Shown here: in pieces, positions 1 to 8,768 of the stretch
Numbering within the stretch: position 1 is the stretch's first letter
How the letters are laid out: every line of letters starts with the position of its first letter
DNA from: Planktothrix serta PCC 8927
GTDB lineage: Bacteria > Cyanobacteriota > Cyanobacteriia > Cyanobacteriales > Microcoleaceae
Assembly (NCBI RefSeq): GCF_900010725.2
Contig: NZ_LR734880.1
Span: 99,608-163,607 of the forward strand
Reading direction: 5' to 3'
DNA length: 64,000 bases
Program-made: the position numbers and the translations under genes
Notes under the pieces: generated by a model
Databases searched by the model: none
What the model was told of the DNA's origin: nothing
What the model saw: only the letters and a program-made list of their open reading frames with translations

Positions 1-37
1 GCGATAACATCCTTCTCAAACCATTTAAAATTCTGCT

Positions 38-1888
38 GTTGAAATCAGCTATAATCCCTATCAGGGATTGAAACATCAGCCACTCTCTATTCAATTCCCG
101 AACGGAACGGCGTTGAAATCAGCTATAATCCCTATCAGGGATTGAAACTTTTTCAACCATGATTTACCCCCAATCCGGGTATTGTTGAAATCAGCTATAA
201 TCCCTATCAGGGATTGAAACCTGTGAGAAATGTCGCCGCCCTTGCCGTAAACCCAAGTTGAAATCAGCTATAATCCCTATCAGGGATTGAAACAGGGGGA
301 TGAGTATTTAACCCTTCTAACCCTAGTGTTGAAATCAGCTATAATCCCTATCAGGGATTGAAACATAATGAGAAAGGTACAAAATTTCTTAATGTAAAAC
401 TATGGTTGAAATCAGCTATAATCCCTATCAGGGATTGAAACCCTATTTTAATCAACCTTTATCAATAATCCCATTAGTTGAAATCAGCTATAATCCCTAT
501 CAGGGATTGAAACTATGATTCTTCTTATAATATTGACACAGACTTATCGTTGAAATCAGCTATAATCCCTATCAGGGATTGAAACCGGCCAGGGATAACG
601 CGATCGCACCCCTTCTTATCCCCATTCCCTGTTGAAATCAGCTATAATCCCTATCAGGGATTGAAACTACACCCCGTCAAACTACAGAATTGTACAAAGC
701 TTGTTGAAATCAGCTATAATCCCTATCAGGGATTGAAACATCCCTATTAGTCAAACTGTAGAGATCGCTGTTAGTTGAAATCAGCTATAATCCCTATCAG
801 GGATTGAAACTACAATATTATTATTAATATTAATAGACTGAATGTTGAAATCAGCTATAATCCCTATCAGGGATTGAAACTCCCCATATTCCAGGGAGCT
901 TGCCCCCCACCAAGTTGAAATCAGCTATAATCCCTATCAGGGATTGAAACATAACAAGGGAGATATTTCTCTATTAAGTCATCTGTTGAAATCAGCTATA
1001 ATCCCTATCAGGGATTGAAACCAGGGATATCCTCAACAATTTGGGTTATAACCAAGTTGAAATCAGCTATAATCCCTATCAGGGATTGAAACGGAAAGGC
1101 GATATCAGCCACGCCATCAGCATTAGTGTTGAAATCAGCTATAATCCCTATCAGGGATTGAAACTATCTTTTAGCCGCCCAACTCCATCAATAACTAAAG
1201 ATTGTTGAAATCAGCTATAATCCCTATCAGGGATTGAAACTTCCTATTTCTTTAACCTTTTTGCCCTTGATTTGTTGAAATCAGCTATAATCCCTATCAG
1301 GGATTGAAACACTTACTGCTGAACAAACTGATAGGCCTCTAGGTTGAAAGTTGAAATCAGCTATAATCCCTATCAGGGATTGAAACACTTCCAAAGTTTC
1401 GATTCCCGCTCCTTCCATCGTTGAAATCAGCTATAATCCCTATCAGGGATTGAAACGCCTAAAGTTTGGGAGGAATATTATAATATTTGGTTGAAATCAG
1501 CTATAATCCCTATCAGGGATTGAAACCAATATGCAACGAACCACTAGACGTTGATTTTTGTTGAAATCAGCTATAATCCCTATCAGGGATTGAAACTGCC
1601 TAAGTGCTTTTTATAATAGAGGATAAATTCAAGTTGAAATCAGCTATAATCCCTATCAGGGATTGAAACATCATTATTGCCATCTAATTCGACAATAATA
1701 TGGTTGAAATCAGCTATAATCCCTATCAGGGATTGAAACGGGTTAGTCAAAGCGGCACCGAGTCCATTCATTTGTTGAAATCAGCTATAATCCCTATCAG
1801 GGATTGAAACATTTGCAAGTCTTTTCCTGTAAAACGAAACCCGTCTTTCCAGTTGAAATCAGCTATAATCCCTATCAGGGATTGAAAC
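38..1888 (+). CRISPR. CRISPR array, 26 repeats and 25 spacers, left end outside window
   Basis: A 37-nt direct repeat recurs 26 times, starting at 38, 112, 184, 257, 328 and so on to 1852. By eye all copies are identical, including the last. Spacers are 33-45 nt (mostly 33-36) and all differ. The repeat begins GTTGAAATCAGC and ends GGGATTGAAAC. Its core has a 7-bp stem, AATCCCT and AGGGATT, around a 3-nt loop. A repeat ending in ATTGAAAC fits the 8-nt crRNA 5' handle of cyanobacterial type I-D/III systems, which would put transcription left to right and the leader before position 1. No cas gene lies in the window, so the subtype cannot be fixed. The 33 nt after the last repeat (1889-1921) have the length of a spacer but no repeat follows; cphA ends immediately beyond. 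Confidence 0.98.
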
Positions 1889-1921
1889 TATCGGACTTTT
1901 TGGGTTTTTGGAGCCAACTAA

Positions 1922-4510
1922 TTAACTAAATTGCAGTAAAGCGAGAATTGGTTTCACACTTTCGGGGAAAATAACGACGAGACTCCCTGGGGTAGCTTCA
2001 GCAAAGGCGGTTTCAATGGCTTTCATTTCTTTGAGAATAATCTCACAGTCAAAATCAGGATTTTCCTGCTGAACTCCAATCTGAATATATTTAGCCACAT
2101 CTCCCCGTTGGCTTCCGCGATTATCATCATCTTCCTTAATAATAATCCGCTCGAACATCTGCGCCGCTAACCGTCCTAATTCAATAAAATCTTCGGGACG
2201 GCGATCGCCCGGTGCACCAACAACCCCAATGCGTTTACCATCGGGCCAATTGCGAACAAACTCCAGAATCGCTTGAAAACTAGCTCGATTATGGGCATAA
2301 TCTAATAAAACATGGAAAGAGTGGTAAGGAATTAAATTCATCCGTCCAGGGGTTTGTTCCACCGACATCTCAAACGTCCGCAACGCCTGACTAATCTCGG
2401 TAATGGTGACTCCCTGGACATAAGCTGCTAAACTAGCGGCCAGAGCATTAGCAATCATAAACGGAGCTAACCCGCGTAAGGTGAGGGGAACATTAGCCAT
2501 CTGTTCCACCCGAATCATTTGATCCCCTTTTAAAAAGGATAAATAACCTGATTCATAAATCGCTGCAACGCCTCCCTGGGCGATGTGTTCATTCACAATA
2601 GGGTTATCGGCATTGAGGGAAAAATAAGCAATTTTCGCTTTTATCTGTGATGCCATCGCTACAACTAACGGATCATCGGCATTTAACACCGCATACTCAC
2701 TGGCAGCTTTTGCCACAACGCTTTTAACTTCTGCCATCTCCTCAACGGTGTTAATATCCTGTAAGCCTAAATGGTCTTCAGAAACATTCAACACCACGCC
2801 GACATCACAGCGATTAAACCCTAACCCAGAGCGGAGAATTCCCCCCCGTGCGGCTTCTAATACTGCTAATTCAACGGTGGGGTCATTTAAAATTAAAGCG
2901 GCACTTTGTGGCCCGGTATTATCTCCGGCTTCTGCTAAAAACTCTCCGATATAAGTACCATCAGTAGTAGTAAAACCTACAATTTTCTGAGTTTGTTTAA
3001 AGATATGGGCAATTAAACGGGTGGTGGTGGTTTTGCCGTTGGTTCCGGTAATGGCGGTAATGGGAATATGAGCCGAGGTTCCGGGGGGGTAGAGCATATC
3101 CACGATGGGAACCGCCACGTTGCGGGGTTTGCCTTCATTGGGTTGAATGTGCATTCGCAACCCCGGGGCGGCGTTAACTTCCACAATCACCCCATCCACT
3201 TCTCGCAATGGCCGACTAATATCGGGGGCGGTAATATCAATTCCAGCAATATCTAAGCCAATAATTTGCGCGGCGCGTTCGCAAATCCAAATATTTTCCG
3301 GGTGAATTTCATCGGTGTGATCAATAGCAATTCCACCTGTACTTAAATTAGCCGTTGCTTTAAGATAACAAATCTCTCCGGGTTGAGGAATACTATCTAA
3401 GCGATAGCTTTGTTGTTTTAAAATATCAATACTGTGGCGATCAATTTCAATTCGAGTTAACATATTTTCGTGACCACTACCCCGACGGGGATCACGGTTT
3501 GTGTCTTCGACTAATTCTATTAACGTTGAACGACCATCTCCGATGACATGAGCCGGAACCCGTTGAGCAACGGCGACGACTTTTCCTTTAACAACTAACA
3601 CTCGATAATCATTTCCTTTATAGTAGCGTTCAACAATCACGCTTCCAATTTTTGATTCATTTTTAGCCATTTCATAAGCGTTTTCTGCCTCCTCCCAAGT
3701 TTGAATATCGAGGGTAATTCCGCGACCATGATTCCCATCTAGGGGTTTTAAAACCATCGGAAATCCACCAATATCATCAACAGCTTTTTCTAAATCATCT
3801 AAGCTATTAATTACAGTACCTTTAGGAACAGGTAAACGCGCCGCATCTAAGAGGGTTTTTGTGCCTTCTTTATCACAAGCAAATTCAATTCCTAATATAC
3901 TGGTGCTATCAGTTTGTGAGGCTTGAATTCGGCGTTGATTTTTGCCATAACCGAGTTGAATAACGTGGCGAGCGGGTAATTCTTTCCAAGGAATTCCGCG
4001 TAATTCGGCTTCTTGGACAATGGCTTCTGTTGTGGGGCCGAGTTCAGCTTGTAAGGCAATTTCTTGTAAATCCTGTAAGTCTTGTTGGAGTTCTATTTTT
4101 CGATAATATCCATCATCAATTAAATGATGACATAACCTTACTGCGGCTCGTGCAGCATAGCGTCCGGCTTCAGGGATTTGATATTGAAAGATTACCCGCC
4201 AGACTCCCGGTTCGGAACTGGGACGAGTACAGCCAAAGTGTACAGGCATTCCTGCTATAGTTTGTAATTCTAAGGCAATTTGTAGAACCACATCACTCAT
4301 CAAAATTCCCGTTTTTACGTTTGTCAGGAAATCTTGATATTTTGCTTGGGTTAAATGGGGTAAAATTTCACAAAGTCCATCGGAGAAGTCGGGAATTTCA
4401 GAGGTGTAGCGATTATCTTTTTCTAAATTGAGATGAATAATAATCAGTTGATGAACATCAATACTCCAGTAATTCGGCCCTGATAAGGTTTGAGTCTTTA
4501 GAATTTTCAT
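1922..4510 (-). CDS. cphA: Cyanophycin synthetase CphA
   Basis: Makes cyanophycin (multi-L-arginyl-poly-L-aspartate), the nitrogen and carbon reserve polymer, by adding Asp and then Arg with ATP. The 862 residues match the family's usual length. In order there is an N-terminal domain (about 1-160), an ATP-grasp domain (about 215-475, with the glycine-rich stretch LKPLDGNHGRG) and a Mur-ligase-like domain that starts at the P-loop GTNGKTTTTR near residue 490 and contains LDYAHNRASF. The gene is read leftwards and its TAA stop lies 33 nt from the last CRISPR repeat. The cyanophycinase gene cphB, often next to cphA, is not within 5 kb on either visible side. The start ATG follows a weak purine stretch. 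The identification is firm. Confidence 0.97.
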   Translation of the reverse strand: MKILKTQTLSGPNYWSIDVHQLIIIHLNLEKDNRYTSEIPDFSDGLCEILPHLTQAKYQDFLTNVKTGILMSDVVLQIALELQTIAGMPVHFGCTRPSSEPGVWRVIFQYQIPEAGRYAARAAVRLCHHLIDDGYYRKIELQQDLQDLQEIALQAELGPTTEAIVQEAELRGIPWKELPARHVIQLGYGKNQRRIQASQTDSTSILGIEFACDKEGTKTLLDAARLPVPKGTVINSLDDLEKAVDDIGGFPMVLKPLDGNHGRGITLDIQTWEEAENAYEMAKNESKIGSVIVERYYKGNDYRVLVVKGKVVAVAQRVPAHVIGDGRSTLIELVEDTNRDPRRGSGHENMLTRIEIDRHSIDILKQQSYRLDSIPQPGEICYLKATANLSTGGIAIDHTDEIHPENIWICERAAQIIGLDIAGIDITAPDISRPLREVDGVIVEVNAAPGLRMHIQPNEGKPRNVAVPIVDMLYPPGTSAHIPITAITGTNGKTTTTRLIAHIFKQTQKIVGFTTTDGTYIGEFLAEAGDNTGPQSAALILNDPTVELAVLEAARGGILRSGLGFNRCDVGVVLNVSEDHLGLQDINTVEEMAEVKSVVAKAASEYAVLNADDPLVVAMASQIKAKIAYFSLNADNPIVNEHIAQGGVAAIYESGYLSFLKGDQMIRVEQMANVPLTLRGLAPFMIANALAASLAAYVQGVTITEISQALRTFEMSVEQTPGRMNLIPYHSFHVLLDYAHNRASFQAILEFVRNWPDGKRIGVVGAPGDRRPEDFIELGRLAAQMFERIIIKEDDDNRGSQRGDVAKYIQIGVQQENPDFDCEIILKEMKAIETAFAEATPGSLVVIFPESVKPILALLQFS

Positions 4511-5172
4511 CGGTATTATCTCCTAAACTCCTGGATTCAGTCACTCGTGAGTATTTTTAGTAAGCTATAACGTCACGAATACAAGGGATATTTTGAACGG
4601 GTCACAACTCACGAAAGATTGAAGCGTGAGTCTGTTAGTGGGGATAAAATCCCTATATTGGTCTTCTCAAGGATAGGATTTTAAAATATGAACCCTTATT
4701 TTTGATCAGGTATTAGACTCATCTGGGACGGTTTTTTTCTTTCACCCGGTTGGGCTATTTTAAAAAACCCTGATCGGCAATTCAACATTAGGGTAATTAT
4801 CCCACAATTTGAGAAGATAGTAGCAGCAAAATTCCCTAAAATTTGGGAAATCTAGGGAAAATTTAAGGAAAATATTAGATTCTTTGTAAAGCCAATTGAT
4901 CCGCAATTCTGTTTTTTTAGCTCCATTATCCGACAATTTTGTGTTTGCCGTTTCCAGGTTCAGGGGAGAGGTCAAAATCTCTATCAATCAGCAGTTGACA
5001 AATCCCCAATTCTGTGATAATCATATTCCCATCTACAACCCTGCTAAAATTTGCATAAAGTTTCCTTGAGGTAGAGATCAGATTCCCCACAATCAATGAT
5101 ATAAAAATAACAATAATATAGCTGTATCATCAATAAATCGAGGTTAACGATTTACAGGAAGAGGAGCGATCA
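4511..5172. other. Divergent intergenic region between cphA and the 5173 gene
   Basis: I see no convincing gene in these 660 bases; one short open frame on the minus strand (4760-4987) has no recognisable features. The part nearest cphA carries related short inverted motifs: ACTCGTGAGT at about 4543-4552, and a 7-bp stem ACTCACG (4607-4613) with CGTGAGT (4625-4631). These could be operator-like or a leader hairpin for cphA, but this is only inference. I found no GTA-N8-TAC NtcA site. Confidence 0.5.
5134..5154 (+). promoter_or_regulatory. 7-bp inverted repeat just before the 5173 start
   Basis: TAAATCG (5134-5140) and CGATTTA (5148-5154) form a perfect inverted repeat with a 7-nt loop. It sits directly before the ribosome binding site (GGAAGAGGAG, about 5158-5167) of the gene starting at 5173. 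It could be an operator or a 5'-leader hairpin. Confidence 0.4.
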
Positions 5173-6357
5173 ATGGCTCAAAAAACCATGAATAAAACCC
5201 GATTGGAATTCTCCGAAGTCCCAATCGCCAAACCCCCGATCTCGGTCGAAGCTTATGCCGATGAACTCATGGACGACATTTTTTCCGATGTCGATCGTGT
5301 GATGCAGGGAGAATCTCGGCTACCGAGTCAAACGGTGCAACCGGAATTTGTTTCTCTCAAATCGATTAAAGTCCCTCAAATTATTCTGCCTCCGATGCCC
5401 CGTCAGGAGGAAGAGGATGGGGAAAAATTACGGGATGCCAGTGTTAAAAAGTCCTCTCTTTCGTTGGATCGGATTTTATTAATCGCCGCGTTTTCATCCT
5501 TATTCATAACCCTATTATTATGGTTAGCAACACGGGGCGGTTTTGGACGCTTATTTGCCCCCGAACCTGTGGCGGTTTCCCCCGAACCTGTTTTAGATGC
5601 CAAAACAAAAGCGGATATTCAATTTTCCAATTATATTGAGCGATCGATCACCAATATTGAACAACAAAATCAACAAACCCCGTTAGGGTTGCCCCTATTA
5701 CCCCCTCCCATTCCAAATGCAGTATTACCCACCCTCCCGGTTCCTGGGACTCCTCCGGTGGCGAACGTAGCTCCGGTGATGGATACTAATAACCTCGTGG
5801 CTGCTATTAACCGAGTGGCGGGGGCCATTCAAGATGCCTCTAATCAAACGGCGTCCCTCTCTCAACAAGTGATGAGCAGTTTGGCAAAGGGACAACAACC
5901 CGCACCGACTGCACCGACTGCACCAACTGTTGTTCCTGGTGGACGGGGTTCCGGTGTCGTCCCCGCACCCCAGCCCAAAACAACGGCCCAAACGCCTAAA
6001 CCCCAAACCCAACCTAAACCTGCTACACCCTCGGAAGGGGCTCCAGCCGCACCCCAAAGTCAGGCTGTTGTACCCGAAATTAGTCCTGTAGCCCCCCCCT
6101 CGGCGGTGACGGAAACTCCCGTAGAACAGCCAACAGCAGCTAACCCAGCCCCGGTAACGGCTCATACCTTAGTGGGAATTTTGGAATTGGGCGATCGCTC
6201 GGCGGCTCTATTTGAAATTAATGGGGTGGCCCGTCGGATCTATGTGGGTGAAACCGTTGGCGCCAGTGGTTGGTCACTGGTTGAAGTGGTTAATCAAGAG
6301 GCCGTAATTCGTCGCAATGGGGAAGTTAAGACACTTTTTGTGGGACAACAATTCTAA
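5173..6357 (+). CDS. Single-span membrane protein, proline-rich linker, PilP/GspC-like C-terminus
   Basis: This 394-residue protein has a charged N-terminal cytoplasmic part (1-98), one hydrophobic segment at about 101-121 and a long Pro/Ala/Gln-rich linker (about 180-325). A compact C-terminal domain (about 331-394) begins HTLVGILELGDRSAALFEI and ends KTLFVGQQF. The arrangement of short N-terminus, one membrane span, disordered linker and small beta domain resembles inner-membrane clamp proteins of type II secretion or type IV pilus machines (GspC/PilP). That is a resemblance only; I do not recognise a named family. The start has a good Shine-Dalgarno sequence (GGAAGAGGAG). The repeated Ala-Pro-Thr stretch near 255-262 comes from a short in-gene DNA repeat at about 5920-5930. 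Confidence 0.85.
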   Translation: MAQKTMNKTRLEFSEVPIAKPPISVEAYADELMDDIFSDVDRVMQGESRLPSQTVQPEFVSLKSIKVPQIILPPMPRQEEEDGEKLRDASVKKSSLSLDRILLIAAFSSLFITLLLWLATRGGFGRLFAPEPVAVSPEPVLDAKTKADIQFSNYIERSITNIEQQNQQTPLGLPLLPPPIPNAVLPTLPVPGTPPVANVAPVMDTNNLVAAINRVAGAIQDASNQTASLSQQVMSSLAKGQQPAPTAPTAPTVVPGGRGSGVVPAPQPKTTAQTPKPQTQPKPATPSEGAPAAPQSQAVVPEISPVAPPSAVTETPVEQPTAANPAPVTAHTLVGILELGDRSAALFEINGVARRIYVGETVGASGWSLVEVVNQEAVIRRNGEVKTLFVGQQF

Positions 6358-6366
6358 TGATTACCT

Positions 6367-6570
6367 GTAGGGGTGGCGTCCCTCCCATCGGTGTCAACTT
6401 AACGCCAAAAGCCTTGAAATAAATTTCAGGCTAAAAGCTTAAACCCGTTAAAACGGGTTAAGAAAGACAAGTCTTGAGTCATCTTTAGATGCCGATCGCT
6501 TCTTAGCCCGAAATTTATTTCAGGGCATTATGACTTAAGTTGACACCAATGCGTCCCTCCCAACCCCTAC
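6367..6570. repeat. MITE-like element with imperfect terminal inverted repeats
   Basis: The left end starts GTAGGGGTGG and runs to TGTCAACTTAA (about 6399). The right end, read on the other strand, starts GTAGGGGTTGG and also runs to TGTCAACTTAA. Inside are further palindromes, for example AACCCGTTAAAACGGGTT (about 6442-6459) and a TTTCAGG/CCTGAAA-type pair. The same ends recur around 8641 and 10300, and the internal block recurs near 21670-21735, so this is a dispersed family. It has no coding capacity. Confidence 0.75.
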
Positions 6571-6647
6571 GATAAAATATTACAACCCCTACACGGATTG
6601 CTATAGCACGTCAATACTAACTGTTCCTTTATATTTAATGTTTAATT

Positions 6648-7238
6648 ATGGGTTTATTTGAAGATTTTAGTCGATTTTTAGAGACTCGCCTAGAGGAGTT
6701 TCTTAAAGATAATCCCCATTTGGAATTGCAAGCGTTAGAAGAACAATTGCGAGAACAAGAGGAGGATACATTACGGTTAATTGCTGAGTTGAACCAAGAA
6801 GAAAAAAAGCTGGAAGCGGAAATTTTAGTAATTGCTCAGGATATTCAAAAATGGCATAAATGGGTGCAAAAAGCACAAGCCGCCAATCGTTTAGATTTAG
6901 CGACGGCGGCTCAAGAACGAGAGGCGGCGTTACTCCGTCAGGGAAACCAACGTTGGGGACAAATGCAAGGCGTTAAAGAACGGATTCAAAAATCCAAAGA
7001 ACTCTATTATCAAGTACAACAACGCCATAAGGAAGTTAAAGCTAAAGCCGCAGAAATGGCAGCCAACGGCGCTAAAGGACAAGCCGAACAAAAAGCTCAA
7101 AATCCTTGGGAAACTAAAGGCTGGAATCAGAGTACATCCTATAGCAGTTCTAGTTCCTTTGGTGATTCCCTAGAAACGAAATTTAAACAATGGGAAATCG
7201 ATGAAGAAGTAGATCAGTTAAAGCGGAATATACGTTAA
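6648..7238 (+). CDS. Cyanobacterial coiled-coil protein, TIGR04376-like
   Basis: The 196-residue protein is dominated by charged heptad-rich helix (about 15-145, rich in Glu, Gln, Lys and Ala), followed by a Ser-rich low-complexity linker (about 160-172). It ends in a short acidic/basic motif, WEIDEEVDQLKRNIR. The opening MGLFEDFSRFLETRLEEFL matches my memory of a small cyanobacteria-specific family annotated TIGR04376; its function is not known to me. The C-terminal WEIDEEVDQLK pattern resembles tails of PspA/Vipp-like helical proteins, but the protein is too short to be Vipp1. It lies just after a MITE-like element, and its stop is only 4 bp from the convergent Uma2 gene. Confidence 0.8.
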   Translation: MGLFEDFSRFLETRLEEFLKDNPHLELQALEEQLREQEEDTLRLIAELNQEEKKLEAEILVIAQDIQKWHKWVQKAQAANRLDLATAAQEREAALLRQGNQRWGQMQGVKERIQKSKELYYQVQQRHKEVKAKAAEMAANGAKGQAEQKAQNPWETKGWNQSTSYSSSSSFGDSLETKFKQWEIDEEVDQLKRNIR

Positions 7239-7242
7239 AATT

Positions 7243-7830
7243 TTATTCTTCGGGTTGTTCAAAATTCACTTGTTCATAAAGATCAGTAAAGTTAATTTGA
7301 AAATCAACGCTACTTAAGGTTAAAATTGAATCAGGAGATTCATAAAAATTGAGTTGCCATTTTCCCCCTTCTGTTTTCACAAATTGTTCAACAGAATATT
7401 GATATTGATCTATTAAAATATATTCTTGAAATTCGGGAATAGACCGATAATATTTAAACTTATCCCCTCGATCATAATTTCCCGTTGATTTCGATAAAAC
7501 TTCTACGATGACTAAGGGATTTAAAACCGTATCCGTGCGATTTTCATGATAAATAACATCTCCACGAATTACCATTAAATCAGGATAAGTATATAATCGA
7601 TAATCAGGAATCCATAAACGGACATCGCTGGTAAATACCCGATAATTTTGTTTTCTTAAGGCAAAATATAAATGAGCGCAAAGATTAACTAAAATTTGAT
7701 TATGATTAGTTGTTCCTCCGGTCATGGGGATAATTTCTCCATCTCGATACTCATGCTTAAATTCCGCGATTTCTTCGCGTTTGAGATAGTCCTCTGGAGA
7801 ATAGAGGAGAGGTTCAGTTTGCACAACCAT
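7243..7830 (-). CDS. Uma2-family (DUF820) putative restriction endonuclease
   Basis: This 195-residue protein belongs to the Uma2/DUF820 group, a PD-(D/E)XK-fold nuclease family greatly expanded in cyanobacteria. Visible features are the N-terminal YSPEDYLKREE, the core YPDLMVIRGD, and VIVEVLSKST about 20 residues later, which supply the acidic catalytic residues and the lysine region. Uma2 proteins often sit near repeats or transposons; here the gene lies between MITE-like elements. The biological role of the family is unsettled. It is one of three complete Uma2 genes in the window (also 36345 and 39105). Confidence 0.9.
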   Translation of the reverse strand: MVVQTEPLLYSPEDYLKREEIAEFKHEYRDGEIIPMTGGTTNHNQILVNLCAHLYFALRKQNYRVFTSDVRLWIPDYRLYTYPDLMVIRGDVIYHENRTDTVLNPLVIVEVLSKSTGNYDRGDKFKYYRSIPEFQEYILIDQYQYSVEQFVKTEGGKWQLNFYESPDSILTLSSVDFQINFTDLYEQVNFEQPEE

Positions 7831-7861
7831 ATCATTCTCCTAATTATATCCTATCCTTTTA

Positions 7862-8632
7862 TTATAAATTAACATCTGCTAAATAAACATCTGTGCGGTA
7901 AATTAAATACACAAATCCTTGTGTATCTACCCAACGCTGAAATAACGTTTCTAACTCGGTAATAATCTGTTGACCCGCTTCTCCTTCGGTGGGAATATAA
8001 GACGCGCTTTGAGTTCTTCCAATTAACCCCTCTAAATCTAATATTTGTTGATAAGCGATCGCGTGATAACGCCAATTTTTAAAATCAGCATAACTTTGAG
8101 CAATATCGATAACCCGTTTACGTTTTTCTTTTTCCACTGGAGGATCTTTGGCTGCATTTTTCAAAATTTGGCTATATTCTTTGGTAAATTCATCTTTTCT
8201 ATTGCGATGATTCCAAACAATTGCTAACCGTCCCGATGGTTTTAAAATCCGATTAAATTCTTTTAAAGTCGGTTCAGGATTAAACCAGTGAAACGCCTGA
8301 AATGTAGTCACTAAATCAACAGAATTATCCCCTAAACCCGTATTTTCCGCCGTAGCATCTCGAAATTCAACTAAGGGATGGGGAGTTGCTGTTTCTCTCA
8401 TTTGAGCGTTGGGTTCAACCGCTAAAACCTTAACCCCTTTTTCGGCTAATAACCGTGAAGAAATCCCCGTCCCCGCACCGATATCAACTGCTATTAATTC
8501 CGAGGGATTTCCTAACCCCTCTAACAGCATTATAATCGCTTCATCGGGATAACTGGGTCGATATTTTGCATAGTGAGATGCTCGTTCAGAAAATCGAGTT
8601 AAGGGGTTCATTTGATAAAGAAATTGTTCCAT
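7862..8632 (-). CDS. Class I SAM-dependent methyltransferase
   Basis: The Rossmann-type SAM-binding motif VDIGAGTG lies near residue 48, counting from the ATG at 8632. It is followed by the acidic end of strand 2 (VLAVEPNAQM), the motif II region LVTTFQAFHWF and LKPSGRLAIVWN, as in the Methyltransf_11 group (YjhP/trans-aconitate methyltransferase-like). The substrate cannot be told. The frame is open up to 8662, but those ten codons fall in the neighbouring repeat element, so I prefer the ATG at 8632; MNPLTRFSERASHY at residue 8 is another candidate. It is about 256 residues long. Confidence 0.88.
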   Translation of the reverse strand: MEQFLYQMNPLTRFSERASHYAKYRPSYPDEAIIMLLEGLGNPSELIAVDIGAGTGISSRLLAEKGVKVLAVEPNAQMRETATPHPLVEFRDATAENTGLGDNSVDLVTTFQAFHWFNPEPTLKEFNRILKPSGRLAIVWNHRNRKDEFTKEYSQILKNAAKDPPVEKEKRKRVIDIAQSYADFKNWRYHAIAYQQILDLEGLIGRTQSASYIPTEGEAGQQIITELETLFQRWVDTQGFVYLIYRTDVYLADVNL

Positions 8633-8768
8633 AATCAATCGTAGGGGTGGGGTTATCCCCAAGGAGTGTCAACTTAATCCGAAAACTTCTGATTACAGCT
8701 TTTTGGTCGATCCCCCTAAATCCCCCTTAAAAAGGGGGACTTTGGACTCTAATTCCCCCCTTTTCAAG

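Noticed and set aside
38-1888. Spacers targeting genes in this window
   Set aside because: Reading the spacers against the window by eye gave no convincing match; a proper alignment search would be needed to exclude one.
4760-4987. Open frame of 75 codons on the minus strand between cphA and the 5173 gene
   Set aside because: No domain, no clear ribosome site, and composition like surrounding AT-rich DNA.
5725-6165. 146-codon minus-strand frame inside the proline-rich gene
   Set aside because: Arg/Cys/Gly-rich shadow of the repetitive Pro/Ala coding strand.
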